Below are positions 52,983-64,000 of a stretch of DNA of 64,000 bases, in pieces. The translations under genes and the position numbers were made by a program. Numbering within the stretch: position 1 is the first letter of the stretch; the number at the start of each line of letters is the position of its first letter. The stretch comes from Actinopolyspora saharensis (lineage in GTDB: Bacteria > Actinomycetota > Actinomycetes > Mycobacteriales > Pseudonocardiaceae): contig NZ_FNKO01000002.1 in assembly GCF_900100925.1 (NCBI RefSeq), positions 1,178,001 through 1,242,000 on the forward strand, written 5' to 3'. Under the pieces are notes generated by a model. The model was not told the DNA's origin. It saw only the letters and a list, made by a program, of their open reading frames with translations, and did no database searches.

Positions 52983-53492
52983 TCACGAGCTCTCCTGCTG
53001 CTCCGCGCCGTCCGAGTGCCGGTGTCGCAGTTGTGCCGTGTCCTTCAGGGTGTCGATCGTCCGCCGCGGAGCTCGCACCTTGCGCACGCGCAGGTAGCCG
53101 AGCAGGGCCAGCAGGATGGCGACCACCAGCATCAGCAGGAACACGATCCCGAACGCGGCCCACCGCCACAGTCCGACGGCCGCCAGCCCCTCGGCGAGGG
53201 TGAAGAACAGGAAGAAGCTGCTGAAGGCGAGCACGGTCAGCGCGAGGACGAAGAAGACGCTGCCCTTGAGCGCCTTGCGCACCTCACCGGCCACTTCGGC
53301 CTTGGCCAGCTCGAGTTCCCCGCGCACCAGCGCCGAGAGGTGGGTCGCGACGTCCCGCGCGAGAGTTCCGATCGACTGCTCCCCCCCGGACCCGGTGTCC
53401 TCTTCGGACATCGGGATCGACGTGGCCGTCGAGACCGTGGTGGCGTCGGAGTCTTCGTGTCGTTTGTTCTGGGCACTGTTCACGATCGTCAT
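52983..53492 (-). CDS. Holin-X (phage_holin_3_6) family membrane protein
   Basis: A 169-residue protein of the Actinobacterial Holin-X family, a chromosomal family rather than a prophage sign. An amphipathic region (GTLARDVATHLSALVRGELE, LAKAEVAGEVRKALKG) precedes two transmembrane helices (FFVLALTVLAFSSFFLFFTL; FGIVFLLMLVVAILLALLGY) and a basic tail. Neighbours nhaA and acs occur beside it in related genomes. ATG 53492 has no good Shine-Dalgarno; GTG 53483 and the later ATG of MSEEDTG are alternatives. Function unknown. Confidence 0.83.
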   Translation of the reverse strand: MTIVNSAQNKRHEDSDATTVSTATSIPMSEEDTGSGGEQSIGTLARDVATHLSALVRGELELAKAEVAGEVRKALKGSVFFVLALTVLAFSSFFLFFTLAEGLAAVGLWRWAAFGIVFLLMLVVAILLALLGYLRVRKVRAPRRTIDTLKDTAQLRHRHSDGAEQQESS

Positions 53493-53819
53493 CGTGCCAC
53501 GAAGCCGTGATCCCGACTCAGTGACGCGCCCGACAGCGGGGTCACCACGCCCGCCCGCGTCCGGCTGGTCGCTCCAGCGGCCGGAGGCCGTTCGCGGGGA
53601 CCGACGTCGCGCCGGGACCACACGACGTTCCCACCACGGCACGGGGCGCATCGCACGGCGGGACCAGCGCACTCGGCCGCGGGCGCAGCGTCGCGAGCTG
53701 CGCCCGGCGACGGGGCGAATCGATCGGAGCCCGCCCGGCCGCGGCGGGCCCGACCGCGGCGAAGCGCTCACTCGGGAACGATCCTCACCCGTGGTCGCGA
53801 CGTCGCCCGCGGGAGTGGA
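53493..53819. other. 327-bp spacer between nhaA and the Holin-X gene
   Basis: High GC, no supported ORF. A stem GCCCGCC/GGCGGGC (53729-53735, 53743-53749) could end the nhaA transcript. Confidence 0.45.
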
Positions 53820-55070
53820 TCACGCCTGCTCGCCCTGGGGCTGGACCTGGGGCTGGGAACGATCGCGCTTCCTGCGCAGCACCAGCATCGCCGTGGCGAC
53901 CACGGAGGCGACGGCGGACGCGATCAGCACGGCGGCCTTGGCGCGGTCCGCGGCGGCGCCGGTCAGCGAGAGGTCGGCTATCAGCAGGCTCACCGTGAAT
54001 CCGACCCCGCCGAGCATCGCCAGCGCGAACAGGTCGCGCCACGCCACACCCTTGGGCGGCGTTCCGAAGCCGAGCTTGACCGCTATGAAGGAAGTACCGA
54101 ATATGCCCAGCATCTTGCCGAACACCAGACCCACCATGACCGCGATGGCGATCCGGTCGTGGAAGACGGCACCCAGCGCGTCCCCGCCCACCGGAACTCC
54201 GGCGGCGAACAGGGCGAAGATCGGCACCACCAGGGCGGCCGACCAAGGCTGGAGCCGGTGCTCCAGCCGCATGGAGGGCGAAGCCCGCTCGTACGGGTCG
54301 GTGCGCACCCTGGTCAGCAGGCCGAGGGCCACCCCGGCGATGGTGGCGTGGACGCCGCTGCTGTGCACCGCCACCCAGGTGGCCACGGCCAGCGGGACGT
54401 ACAGCCACGACGTGCGGATGCGCTTGCGCTGGGCGTACCAGTAGCCCGCGCACAGCACGACGGCGATCAGCAGGGCGAGCAGGTTCAGACCCGAGGTGAA
54501 CAGCACCGCGATGACCACGATCGCCCCGAGGTCGTCGACCACGGCCAGACTGAGCAGGAACACCCGCGCGGTGGTCGGCATGGCCGAGGAGGTCAGCGAG
54601 AGCACGCCCAGGGCGAAGGCGATGTCGGTGGCCACCGGGATGGCCCAGGCCTGCGCCGCCCCCGGCGCTCCGAATCCGATGGCGGCGGCCACCACGGCTG
54701 GCACGATCATGCCGCCGAGCGCTGCCAGCACCGGAAGCGTCGCCGTCTTGCGATCGGAGAGGTCCCCGAGGGTCAGCTCCCGCTTGAGCTCCAGCCCCGC
54801 GACGAAGAAGAAGATCGCCAGCAGGCCGTCCTTGGCCCACTCCCCGAGCGTCAGGTCGAGGTGCAGGGCGTGCGGCCCGACGGTGAACTCGCGGGCGGCC
54901 TCGTAGAAGCCGGAGATCGGCGAGTTGGCCGCGACCAACGCGACAACGGTGGCGGCGAGCATGAGCATGCCGCCGACGGTTTCGTTTCGCAGGTAGGAAC
55001 CGAAGTCAAACCCCCGGGCCTCCTCCGGGGCGGCGGACCGTTTTGCTCGGTTGCGCTGCGATTTCGCCAC
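53820..55070 (-). CDS. nhaA: Na+/H+ antiporter NhaA
   Basis: A 416-residue NhaA with about 11-12 helices. Signatures: KDGLLAIFFFVAGLELKREL, PVATDIAFALGVLSL and LLSLAVVDDLGAIVVIAVLF with the adjacent Asp pair that binds Na+/H+. The C-terminal part has GFTVSLLIADLSLTG. GTG 55070 (VAKSQRNRAKRS) follows GGGAG; the longer upstream frame is not supported. Extrudes Na+ in exchange for protons, useful in saline or alkaline habitats. Transcribed toward the Holin-X gene. Confidence 0.96.
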   Translation of the reverse strand: MAKSQRNRAKRSAAPEEARGFDFGSYLRNETVGGMLMLAATVVALVAANSPISGFYEAAREFTVGPHALHLDLTLGEWAKDGLLAIFFFVAGLELKRELTLGDLSDRKTATLPVLAALGGMIVPAVVAAAIGFGAPGAAQAWAIPVATDIAFALGVLSLTSSAMPTTARVFLLSLAVVDDLGAIVVIAVLFTSGLNLLALLIAVVLCAGYWYAQRKRIRTSWLYVPLAVATWVAVHSSGVHATIAGVALGLLTRVRTDPYERASPSMRLEHRLQPWSAALVVPIFALFAAGVPVGGDALGAVFHDRIAIAVMVGLVFGKMLGIFGTSFIAVKLGFGTPPKGVAWRDLFALAMLGGVGFTVSLLIADLSLTGAAADRAKAAVLIASAVASVVATAMLVLRRKRDRSQPQVQPQGEQA

Positions 55071-55411
55071 GGAGTTGCTCCCGAGATTGATTACGCCACT
55101 TGCTCCACAATGACCAGTGTTCCGACTCGCCCCGCGAGTGACCTTAACACGGCCGAACCCACCGTACGGCGTTTCGCGAGCAGCACGGCGCGTGTTCGCC
55201 CGCGCTCGCCCGGGACGGCTTGTCAATCTTCGACGAAGTTGCTAAGGGGCACGTCGAAGCCGGCTGAGCTGGTGTTTCGACGCGGGCCGCCCGGGCGCTG
55301 ACCGCACTGCTCCAGTCGGGTGAGAAGCCGTTCGGGGTCCCCGTGTGAGAAAAATCGAGGGGAGGCGCCCTTCCGCGTCCTCCCCTCGACAGCGTGTTCA
55401 GCCGAACACGT

Positions 55412-57385
<1,974 letters not shown>

Positions 57386-57635
57386 CGCTGTCGAACCTCC
57401 GTCGCTGCTGGCACAGCTCTGTCTGTGACGAACGGTAGTGCGATCCGGCTCACTTCGATAGAGGTGAACTGGGGGAAGGTCGATACCAATTCCCCCGTTT
57501 GGTGCTGCACATCACTGACAAGTCACAATGAGTGTAATACTTCTCACTTTGCTACGCCCGTCCGAAGGATCCACTTTGCCCCGTGTGGCGGAGGGCGCAT
57601 CGTTGTTTCGTCACCAACGGGTAGCGTCTCGTGAC

Positions 57636-58397
57636 GTGAACGCGCAGGAGTCGCTACGCCCGCTGGTCCAACTGCCGGGCGTCCCCGAAGCGGTCGAAAC
57701 CGCCAGGTCGGCGATCGACGAGGTGCACGAGCACCCGGCGAACCGCAGAGGCTGGCCCACCACCGCGGCCGAGGCCTCGGTGCGCGCCGCGCGGGCCTCC
57801 GCCGCGGTCGCGGGCGGAGCCGCCGAAATCCCGGAGGGCGGCGAGGTGAGCGATCCGCTGCTCGCCGGCTCCCTGCGGGTCGCCGAGGCGATCGGCCCCC
57901 TGCTGCCGACCTGGCAGCGCGCCCCGCTGCAGGCCCTGGCCAGGTTGCACGTGCTGGCCGCGGCCGACCTCGTCGGCGAGCACGAGCAGGAGCGCCTCGG
58001 GCGTCCCCGCGCGGACGAGGAGGTCTCCTCGCGGCTGGACCTGCTGGCCCGCACGGTCACAGAGGTGAGCGGGAACGCCCAGGGCACGATCCCCGGACCT
58101 GTGCAGGCCGCCGTGGTGCACGGGGAGCTGCTCGCGCTGGCGCCGTTCGGCGAGGTCGACGGGATCATCGCCCGCGCGGCCTCCCGGATGACCGTGATCG
58201 CCAGCGGGCTGGACCCCAAGGGGCTCGTGGTCCCCGAGGTGGCCCACTTCCGCCGCCAGGAGGACTACGCCGCGGCCGCCCGCGGGTTCGCCTCCGGCGG
58301 GTCCGAGGGGGTCTCCTCTTGGATCGAGTACTGCTGCAAGACGCTGGAGACCGGATCCCGCGAGGCGAAGTCGATCGCGGACTCCGTGCAGGGATGA
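57636..58397 (+). CDS. Degenerate Fic-like protein
   Basis: A 253-residue protein of a conserved actinobacterial family often labelled Fic family or, loosely, oxidoreductase. The C-terminal half has VVHGELLALAPFGEVDGIIA followed by RAASRMTVIASGLDPKGLVV, which aligns in shape with the Fic core HPFxxGNGRxxR, but the catalytic His is Ala and the GNGR is VDGI, so AMP-transfer is improbable. N-terminal helices (LPGVPEAVETARSAIDEVHE) are family-typical. GTG 57636 lies eight bases after TAGCGT with no Shine-Dalgarno (leaderless pattern). Divergent from acs. Confidence 0.8.
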   Translation: MNAQESLRPLVQLPGVPEAVETARSAIDEVHEHPANRRGWPTTAAEASVRAARASAAVAGGAAEIPEGGEVSDPLLAGSLRVAEAIGPLLPTWQRAPLQALARLHVLAAADLVGEHEQERLGRPRADEEVSSRLDLLARTVTEVSGNAQGTIPGPVQAAVVHGELLALAPFGEVDGIIARAASRMTVIASGLDPKGLVVPEVAHFRRQEDYAAAARGFASGGSEGVSSWIEYCCKTLETGSREAKSIADSVQG

Positions 58398-58505
58398 TCC
58401 TCCGCCGGACGGCGGACCGACCGAGAAAACAGGGGTTCGGCGCGGACCGTGCGCACGAGGCGACCGGTTCGTGGGCCGCGCCCGCGAAGCACAGAAGGCG
58501 ACACC

Positions 58506-59432
58506 GTGAAACGAATCCTGCTCGACTGCGACCCCGGAATCGACGACGCGCTGGCGATCGCCCTCGCCCACGGCAGCCCCGCGGTCGAGGTGGCGGGCAT
58601 AACCACCGTGTCCGGCAACGTGGGGATCGAGCACACCACCCCGAACGCCCTGGCGCTGGCCGAGTTCTACGGCATGGACGTCCCGGTGGCGCGCGGGGCG
58701 GCGCGCCCGCTCGTCCGGCCCGGCAGCGCAGCGTCCAACGTGCACGGCAACACCGGGCTCGGTGACGTGGTCCTCCCGACGGCCAAGGCCGACCCGGTGC
58801 CCGAGCACGCGGTCGACCACATCGTGAGCACGATCGCGGCCTCCCCCGGGGAGATCAGCCTCGTGGCGGTCGGTCCACTGACCAACATCGCGCTGGCGCT
58901 GCAGCTGGAGCCGCGCATCACCGAGTGGGTGCGGGAGTTCGTGATCATGGGGGGCTCCTACACCCGCGGCAACTTCAGCCCGGCGGCAGAGTTCAACATC
59001 GCCGCCGATCCGGAGGCGGCGAGTGTGGTGTTCGAGGCCCCGTGGCGCACGGTCATGTTCGGTCTGGACCTGACCCACCAGGCCAGGGCCACGGCCGCGG
59101 TGCGGCAGCGCTTCACCGGGCTGGGACGCCTGCAGGACGAACTGCTCAGCCCCTGCCTGGACTTCTACGGGAGCAATCGGCAGTACCGCGAGCACGGGCC
59201 CGCGATCCACGACGCCTGCGCGGTGGCCTACGTGATCGCTCCCGAGCTGTTCACCCTCGCCGAGGCGCGAGTGGACGTGGAGACCTCCGGCCGGTTCAGC
59301 TCCGGGATGACCGTGACCGACTTCGAGCCGGAGGCCGCGAGCAACGCCGCCGTGGCGACCTCTCTCGACCAGGAGGGTTTCTGGGACCTGGTCACCGACT
59401 CGTTCGGCCGGGTGGCCACCGGGATGGGCTGA
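58506..59432 (+). CDS. Inosine-uridine preferring nucleoside hydrolase
   Basis: Hydrolyses N-ribosidic bonds; 308 residues. The Ca2+-binding signature is LLDCDPGIDDALAIALA at residues 5-21, with SGNVGIEHTTPNAL, VGPLTNIALALQLEP, IMGGSYTRGNFSPAAEFNIA and the late Asp/His in YREHGPAIHDACAVAYVI completing the active site. GTG 58506 follows AGAAGGCG. Nucleoside salvage by family; substrate preference not readable. About 70 bases upstream of the oxidoreductase gene on the same strand. Confidence 0.94.
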   Translation: MKRILLDCDPGIDDALAIALAHGSPAVEVAGITTVSGNVGIEHTTPNALALAEFYGMDVPVARGAARPLVRPGSAASNVHGNTGLGDVVLPTAKADPVPEHAVDHIVSTIAASPGEISLVAVGPLTNIALALQLEPRITEWVREFVIMGGSYTRGNFSPAAEFNIAADPEAASVVFEAPWRTVMFGLDLTHQARATAAVRQRFTGLGRLQDELLSPCLDFYGSNRQYREHGPAIHDACAVAYVIAPELFTLAEARVDVETSGRFSSGMTVTDFEPEAASNAAVATSLDQEGFWDLVTDSFGRVATGMG

Positions 59433-59500
59433 GCGGCCGTTCGGAAGTGACGTACGGAACGTAGCGGAATATTCCGCTCCGCTGCGGAGTCCCAGCAGAT

Positions 59501-60561
<1,061 letters not shown>

Positions 60562-60643
60562 GCGTCCGCTGCCGATGGACCGCCCGGTTCCGGTCGAGGG
60601 GGATTCCGGCGGTCCCCTGACAGCGGGCCCTTCGGGGAGGAAT

Positions 60644-60693
60644 CGGCCCGGTTCCCCGGCGACCGCGTTGCGCGGTGCCGGGGAACCGGGCCG
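60644..60693 (+). terminator. Very stable hairpin after the oxidoreductase gene
   Basis: Perfect 17-bp stem (60644-60660 with 60677-60693, arm CGGCCCGGTTCCCCGGC) topped by ACCGCG-TTG-CGCGGT. Likely bidirectional terminator. Confidence 0.7.
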
Positions 60694-60915
60694 ACCGAAT
60701 CACCACCGAAAACCGACCACGTGGTCGAAACGGATCACCCGGTGGTTCTTCGTCCCCGATCCGCGCGAACGCCACCCGGAGGTCCACATGGGACGGTCGT
60801 CGTCCCCGGGCGCGACCGCGACCGATCGGGAGTCGTCGCACGCGGCGCGGCTCGCTTCCCAGCTGCCCAACACTCGGCACCGCCGCGGGTTCTCAGTCGA
60901 GTGCCCGGCGAGGAC

Positions 60916-60955
60916 GGCCCCGACGTTGTGCAGGTCGCTACCCGATGTCGAGGCT
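60916..60955. repeat. Dispersed palindromic element, copy 2
   Basis: Imperfect stem GGCC-C-CGAC/GTCG-A-GGCT around the loop GTTGTGCAGGTCGCTACCCG plus AT; 20 of 22 loop bases equal copy 1. Flanks over roughly 60855-61010 also resemble the flanks of copy 1 in blocks such as CGCGGGTTCTC and GAGGTTCCGCCA. Confidence 0.7.
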
Positions 60956-61097
60956 CCCGGGGCCGGGCGCCGACCGAGGTTCCGCCAAGCGACCACCCAC
61001 GACAAGCCAGTCCCCGAAAAAGCCCCACCCCAACGCGAGCGCTCTGAGCCTGGGCAGAACGAGAAGATCCGGTGCGTGAGTGATGCATTGCAAGGCC

Positions 61098-61136
61098 GGG
61101 CCGCTCGCCGCGTAGGTCGCTACTCAAGAGCGGCCC
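61098..61136. repeat. Dispersed palindromic element, copy 3
   Basis: Perfect 9-bp stem GGGCCGCTC/GAGCGGCCC with loop GCCGCGTAGGTCGCTACTCA plus A. The stem sequence differs from copies 1 and 2 while the loop core YAGGYCGCTACYC is kept. Confidence 0.6.
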
Positions 61137-61202
61137 AACACAGCAAGGCGCCGACTCACGTGACGGCTAAACAACCGCCCACGCAACCGGCACCGGCGGT
61201 CG

Positions 61203-61682
61203 CTACAAAGTCTTGGCCTGCCACATCCAGTGCGCCTCCTCGAGCTTCGCCGCTATGGAGATCAGCAGGTCCTGCGTCACCTGATCGGTCTTGTCCGTCT
61301 CGTCGATCCGGGCCCGCAGCCTCCTGATCAGCTTGTCCAGCACCTCCACCATCGCCGCGATCACGTCGCTGTCGCGGCGCCAGCCGGACTCGAACTCGGG
61401 CACTCCCGAGCTCTCGGCGACCGTGTTCGCCCGCGCGTCCGGGGAGGCGCCGATGGCGGCGGCGCGTTCGGCGACGCTGTCGGCGAACTCGCGCGCGCTG
61501 CTGACCAGCTCGTCCAGTTGCAGGTGGACACTGCGGAAGTCACTGCCCACCACGTTCCAATGCGCCTGCTTGGCAACCAGGTGCAGGTCGACGAGGTCGA
61601 CCAGAGTGCCCTGCAAAGACTTGGCCGTTATGTCCCGTTCGGAGTCACCAAGCGGGCTGGTGATCGGACCCTTCTCGGCCAT
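61203..61682 (-). CDS. dps: Dps/ferritin-like DNA-protecting protein
   Basis: A 159-residue Dps-type miniferritin that stores iron and protects DNA in starvation. Ferroxidase region: DLHLVAKQAHWNVVGSDFRS with VHLQLDELVSSAREFADSVA supplying the inter-subunit His and Asp/Glu ligands. The C-terminal helix ends EEAHWMWQAKTL. ATG 61682 has GAGGAGG upstream, which excludes the nine-residue longer form. It faces the oxidoreductase gene tail to tail, across the repeat-bearing spacer. Confidence 0.95.
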   Translation of the reverse strand: MAEKGPITSPLGDSERDITAKSLQGTLVDLVDLHLVAKQAHWNVVGSDFRSVHLQLDELVSSAREFADSVAERAAAIGASPDARANTVAESSGVPEFESGWRRDSDVIAAMVEVLDKLIRRLRARIDETDKTDQVTQDLLISIAAKLEEAHWMWQAKTL

Positions 61683-61814
61683 TTCGTCGCACCTCCTCGC
61701 AGCCCCCACTACGGCATTGGAATCCGGGGGCTCGCGTGGAGTACCCGGGCGATCGAACCGGCAAACCCGCGCCCGTCGCGCGGGCGGCCCGGGCAGCGCG
61801 GGTGAGCGCCCCGG

Positions 61815-62369
61815 TCAGCGTCCCAGGGCGAACTCGGCCACCTGCTCGCCGATGGTGTGCAGCGTCGAGGCGACCTTCTCGTCGGCGCACTCCCCGCCGG
61901 GCCCCAGCCTGCTCTCGGCCGAGTTGACCGCCGCTCCCAGCGGGGTCGGCCAGCCGCGCAGCGCGTGAGTCACCGAGCGCAGCGCCTGCATGGTGTTCAC
62001 GGTCGCCTGCCACCCGTAGGCGATGCCCACGCACCCGACCGCTCTGCCCTGCAGGTAGGGACGTCGGTCGTCCCGCAGGTCCTCCACGTGGTCCAGGGCG
62101 TTCTTCACCAGCCCGGACACCGTTCCGTGGTATCCGGGAGAGGCCAGCACCACCCCGTCCGCTTCCCGCAGGGCGTCCACGAGTTCGCGGGCGTTCGTGA
62201 CGCGTTCGGTGACCGCCGGGTCGTAGAAGGGCATGACCAGCCCGCTCCCGGTTATCGCGTGGACCTTCGCTCCGCTGTCCCGCGCGCCGGCCAGCGCCGC
62301 GTGCAGGGCACGTTCGGACTGCGAATCGGCTCGCACCGAGCCGCCGATCCCCACTACGGTCACCGACAT
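61815..62369 (-). CDS. NADPH-dependent FMN reductase
   Basis: A 184-residue flavodoxin-like reductase. FMN-phosphate loop GIGGSVRADSQSERALHAAL at residues 7-26, MPFYDP, and the signature VVLASPGYHGTVSGLVKNAL with DHVEDL. Related to SsuE/azoreductase-type enzymes that supply reduced flavin; partner unknown. ATG 62369 has GGGAAGGAA upstream. Upstream of dps on the same strand, 132 bases apart, so joint stress expression is possible. Confidence 0.92.
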   Translation of the reverse strand: MSVTVVGIGGSVRADSQSERALHAALAGARDSGAKVHAITGSGLVMPFYDPAVTERVTNARELVDALREADGVVLASPGYHGTVSGLVKNALDHVEDLRDDRRPYLQGRAVGCVGIAYGWQATVNTMQALRSVTHALRGWPTPLGAAVNSAESRLGPGGECADEKVASTLHTIGEQVAEFALGR

Positions 62370-62846
62370 CGAAAAATTCCTTCCCGAATCCGCGTGCTCG
62401 CCGGACCTCGGCCGAGAAACACGCACTTCACTACCCGGTGTAACCACCCATCGAGGTCACCACCATTCGATCGGTCGAGCCGACCGAGTCACGGTATGGG
62501 TTCGACCGCACTCCAAGTCAATCCTCGGCCGCGTGGCTCGCACCACGCACTACCGAGCGGTAGCCTCAGCGTAGTGCGCCTCACGCGGCGAGAACCAACC
62601 GAGATCGTCCCGGGGGTTCGAGCCGGGTGATCCGCTCCGAAGTCCTGGCCCGACTCACCGCGAGAAGCAGAGCACGTGGCACATCGCCGCACGAACGAGC
62701 CGCTGTGGACGTCTCGCCACGCGCTCGAGGCGGGAGCCGGGACGAGGACCGCCGAAGTGCACAACTCCGAAACAGGCACCGAGCCACCCGGCGGGGTGGA
62801 GGCTACCGCCCTCCATCGTCGGTTCCGATCGTGGAAAGGTCCAGCC
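62370..62846. other. 477-bp divergent region with TetR-like palindromes
   Basis: Between the FMN reductase (minus) and esterase (plus) genes. CTACCG-AG-CGGTAG at 62550-62563 and GGTCG-AGC-CGACC near 62476-62489 look like operator half-sites of TetR-type regulators, but no such regulator is in the window. No ORF supported. Confidence 0.45.
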
Positions 62847-63926
62847 GTGTCCAACGCTGTCGACATCATTCCGCAGTCCCTGCAGAAGCGCGCCCAGTCC
62901 GCCGTGCTGCACGGGCTGCTGAAACTCCCGCGCCCGCTGCTGCGCCGCATCGCGGGACCTCCCGTCCGGCTCGACGGCCAGGAGCTCGCGTTGGAGGTGC
63001 AGGCGCTGCTGCGGCTGCAGGCACTCGCGGGGCAGGAACGCATGGCCGCCGACACACCGGAGAAGGCGCGCTCGGGGATGCTGCAGGGGCTGGAGGTCAC
63101 GCGCGGCGCCGAGATCTCTGGAGTGCAGGTCAGCAAGCGCTCGGTGCGAACCCGTTCCGGCGAGCTCGACGCCCGGCTGTACCGCCCCGAGGGGTTGACC
63201 GAGCCCGGCAGCCTGCTCCTGTTCTACCACGGTGGCGGCTGGGTGGTCGGTGACCTCGACACGCACGACGAGCTGTGCCGCTTCCTGGCCAAGTACGCCG
63301 ACGTCCGGGTGCTGTCGGTGGACTACAGGCTCGCCCCCGAGCACCCCTTCCCCGCTGCCGCCGAGGACGCCGTCGACGCCTACCAGCACGTGCTGGACAA
63401 CGCCGCCGACCTCGGTTCCAGCCCCGACTCCATCGCGGTCGGCGGGGACAGCGCGGGCGGGAACCTGGCCGCGGGGGTCGCCCAGCACGCCGTCGCGAAC
63501 GGGCTCAAGAGCCCGGTGCTGCAGTTCCTGCTCTACCCCGCCGTGGACGCCAGCACCCGCAGGCGCTCCCGGGAACTGTTCGGCAACGGCTTTCTGCTCA
63601 CCGACGGGGACATGGACTGGTTCATGGACATGTACCAGCCGAACGTGGCCGAGCGCGCCGATCCGCGGCTGTCGGTGCTGCTGAACGAGGACCTGAGCGG
63701 GCTGGCACCGACCGTGCTGATCACGGCCGGATTCGATCCGCTGCGGGACGAGGGCGAGGAGTACGCGCGGCGGCTGTCCGCCGCGGGAGTCCCGGTGATC
63801 TCCCGACGGTTCCCCGACCTGGTCCACGGGTTCGGCAACCTGCTCGGCGCGAGCACCAGGCTTCGCGAGGTCATGTTCGAGACCGTGGGTCACCTGCGCG
63901 CCGGCCTCGCGCTGCACTCCGAGTAG
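62847..63926 (+). CDS. Alpha/beta hydrolase, HSL/acetyl-esterase (GDSAG) family
   Basis: A 359-residue carboxylesterase of the hormone-sensitive-lipase family. Oxyanion loop FYHGGGWVVGDLDTHDELCR, VDYRLAPEHPFPAAAEDAVD, nucleophile in VGGDSAGGNLAAGVAQH, Asp in AGFDPLRDEGEEYA and His in LVHGFGNLLG. The first 100 residues form a helical cap; a hydrophobic stretch there is short, so a cytoplasmic enzyme is likely. GTG 62847 follows GGAAAGG. Lipid or short-chain ester substrates by family. Confidence 0.93.
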   Translation: MSNAVDIIPQSLQKRAQSAVLHGLLKLPRPLLRRIAGPPVRLDGQELALEVQALLRLQALAGQERMAADTPEKARSGMLQGLEVTRGAEISGVQVSKRSVRTRSGELDARLYRPEGLTEPGSLLLFYHGGGWVVGDLDTHDELCRFLAKYADVRVLSVDYRLAPEHPFPAAAEDAVDAYQHVLDNAADLGSSPDSIAVGGDSAGGNLAAGVAQHAVANGLKSPVLQFLLYPAVDASTRRRSRELFGNGFLLTDGDMDWFMDMYQPNVAERADPRLSVLLNEDLSGLAPTVLITAGFDPLRDEGEEYARRLSAAGVPVISRRFPDLVHGFGNLLGASTRLREVMFETVGHLRAGLALHSE

Positions 63927-64000
63927 GAGCCGCCTCGTCCGGCTCACGCGAGCCGCGGCGGATGCCCGGAAGTTTCGCGCGAAGCGTTTCCCCGGAACGG

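Larger units (their letters stand above)
60562..61202. other. 641-bp convergent spacer with large hairpin and two repeat copies
   Basis: Between the oxidoreductase (plus) and dps (minus). It holds a 17-bp perfect stem, and copies 2 and 3 of the palindromic element. The rest has no gene-like codon composition. Confidence 0.6.

Noticed and set aside
52983..53492. Prophage holin
   Set aside because: Holin-X proteins are chromosomal and widespread in actinobacteria; no phage genes adjoin it.

Overview
The window is a GC-rich (about 70% by eye) actinobacterial chromosome segment. Gene content and order follow the Mycobacterium tuberculosis Rv3646c-Rv3683 neighbourhood (topA, helicase, Tad locus, ssd, HAD phosphatase, acs, marP, CoA Nudix, nth, crp, metallo-beta-lactamase, ridA, two ArsA-like ATPases, whiB, ponA2, metallophosphoesterase), but in rearranged blocks with insertions. 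This fits a Pseudonocardiales-type organism (Saccharopolyspora or Actinopolyspora relatives); the genus is inference. I saw no IS element, CRISPR array or complete prophage.

Region by region. 1-8.8 kb: topA (cut by the window edge), a conserved protein, a K+-independent H+-pyrophosphatase, a divergent MrfA-type helicase and a primase-polymerase-like protein. 8.9-16.2 kb: a Tad/Flp-type pilus locus on the minus strand, mostly coupled by 4-nt overlaps, with ssd separated from tadA by two unknown small genes and AT-richer spacer. 16.2-18.3 kb: a HAD phosphatase flanked by a clear 6C RNA (minus strand) and a structured region placed like the Ms1/MTS2823 6S-like RNA. 18.3-27.3 kb: nagZ, namZ, a beta-lactamase-fold hydrolase, then murR and murQ, i.e. 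a peptidoglycan-sugar salvage set resembling Bacillus nagZ-namZ-amiE-murQR, with a PPOX flavoprotein, an NTF2-like protein and an Erm methyltransferase (with leader peptide and attenuator-like hairpins) in the middle. 27.3-32.4 kb: cysteine dioxygenase, LysR regulator, S9 peptidase, orphan GH25 lysozyme, tRNA-Pro(CGG).

32.4-45.6 kb: metallophosphoesterase, YqeY-like protein, siderophore-interacting protein, PonA2-type PBP, WhiB, paired ArsA-like ATPases, DUF4177, RidA, two tandem paralogous proteins of unknown function, a Nudix hydrolase and an MBL hydrolase. 45.7-52.9 kb: MFS exporter, a roughly 0.86 kb spacer with a strong intrinsic terminator and no convincing gene, Crp, a small membrane protein, nth, TlpA-like thioredoxin, CoA-pyrophosphatase Nudix (frameshifted near its 5' end) and MarP protease. 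53-64 kb: Holin-X protein, NhaA, acetyl-CoA synthetase, a degenerate Fic-like protein, nucleoside hydrolase, a frameshifted OYE-type oxidoreductase, Dps, FMN reductase and an HSL-type esterase.

The observations I rate highest are the Erm leader/attenuator region, the two sRNA loci around the HAD gene (whose nucleophilic Asp is Glu), the MurNAc salvage cluster split by a resistance gene, the tandem paralogs at 41.6-43.8 kb, and a new-looking family of short palindromic repeats at 51.56, 60.92 and 61.10 kb. All translations, motif positions and pairings were read by eye; homology statements come from recognised family motifs, not searches.
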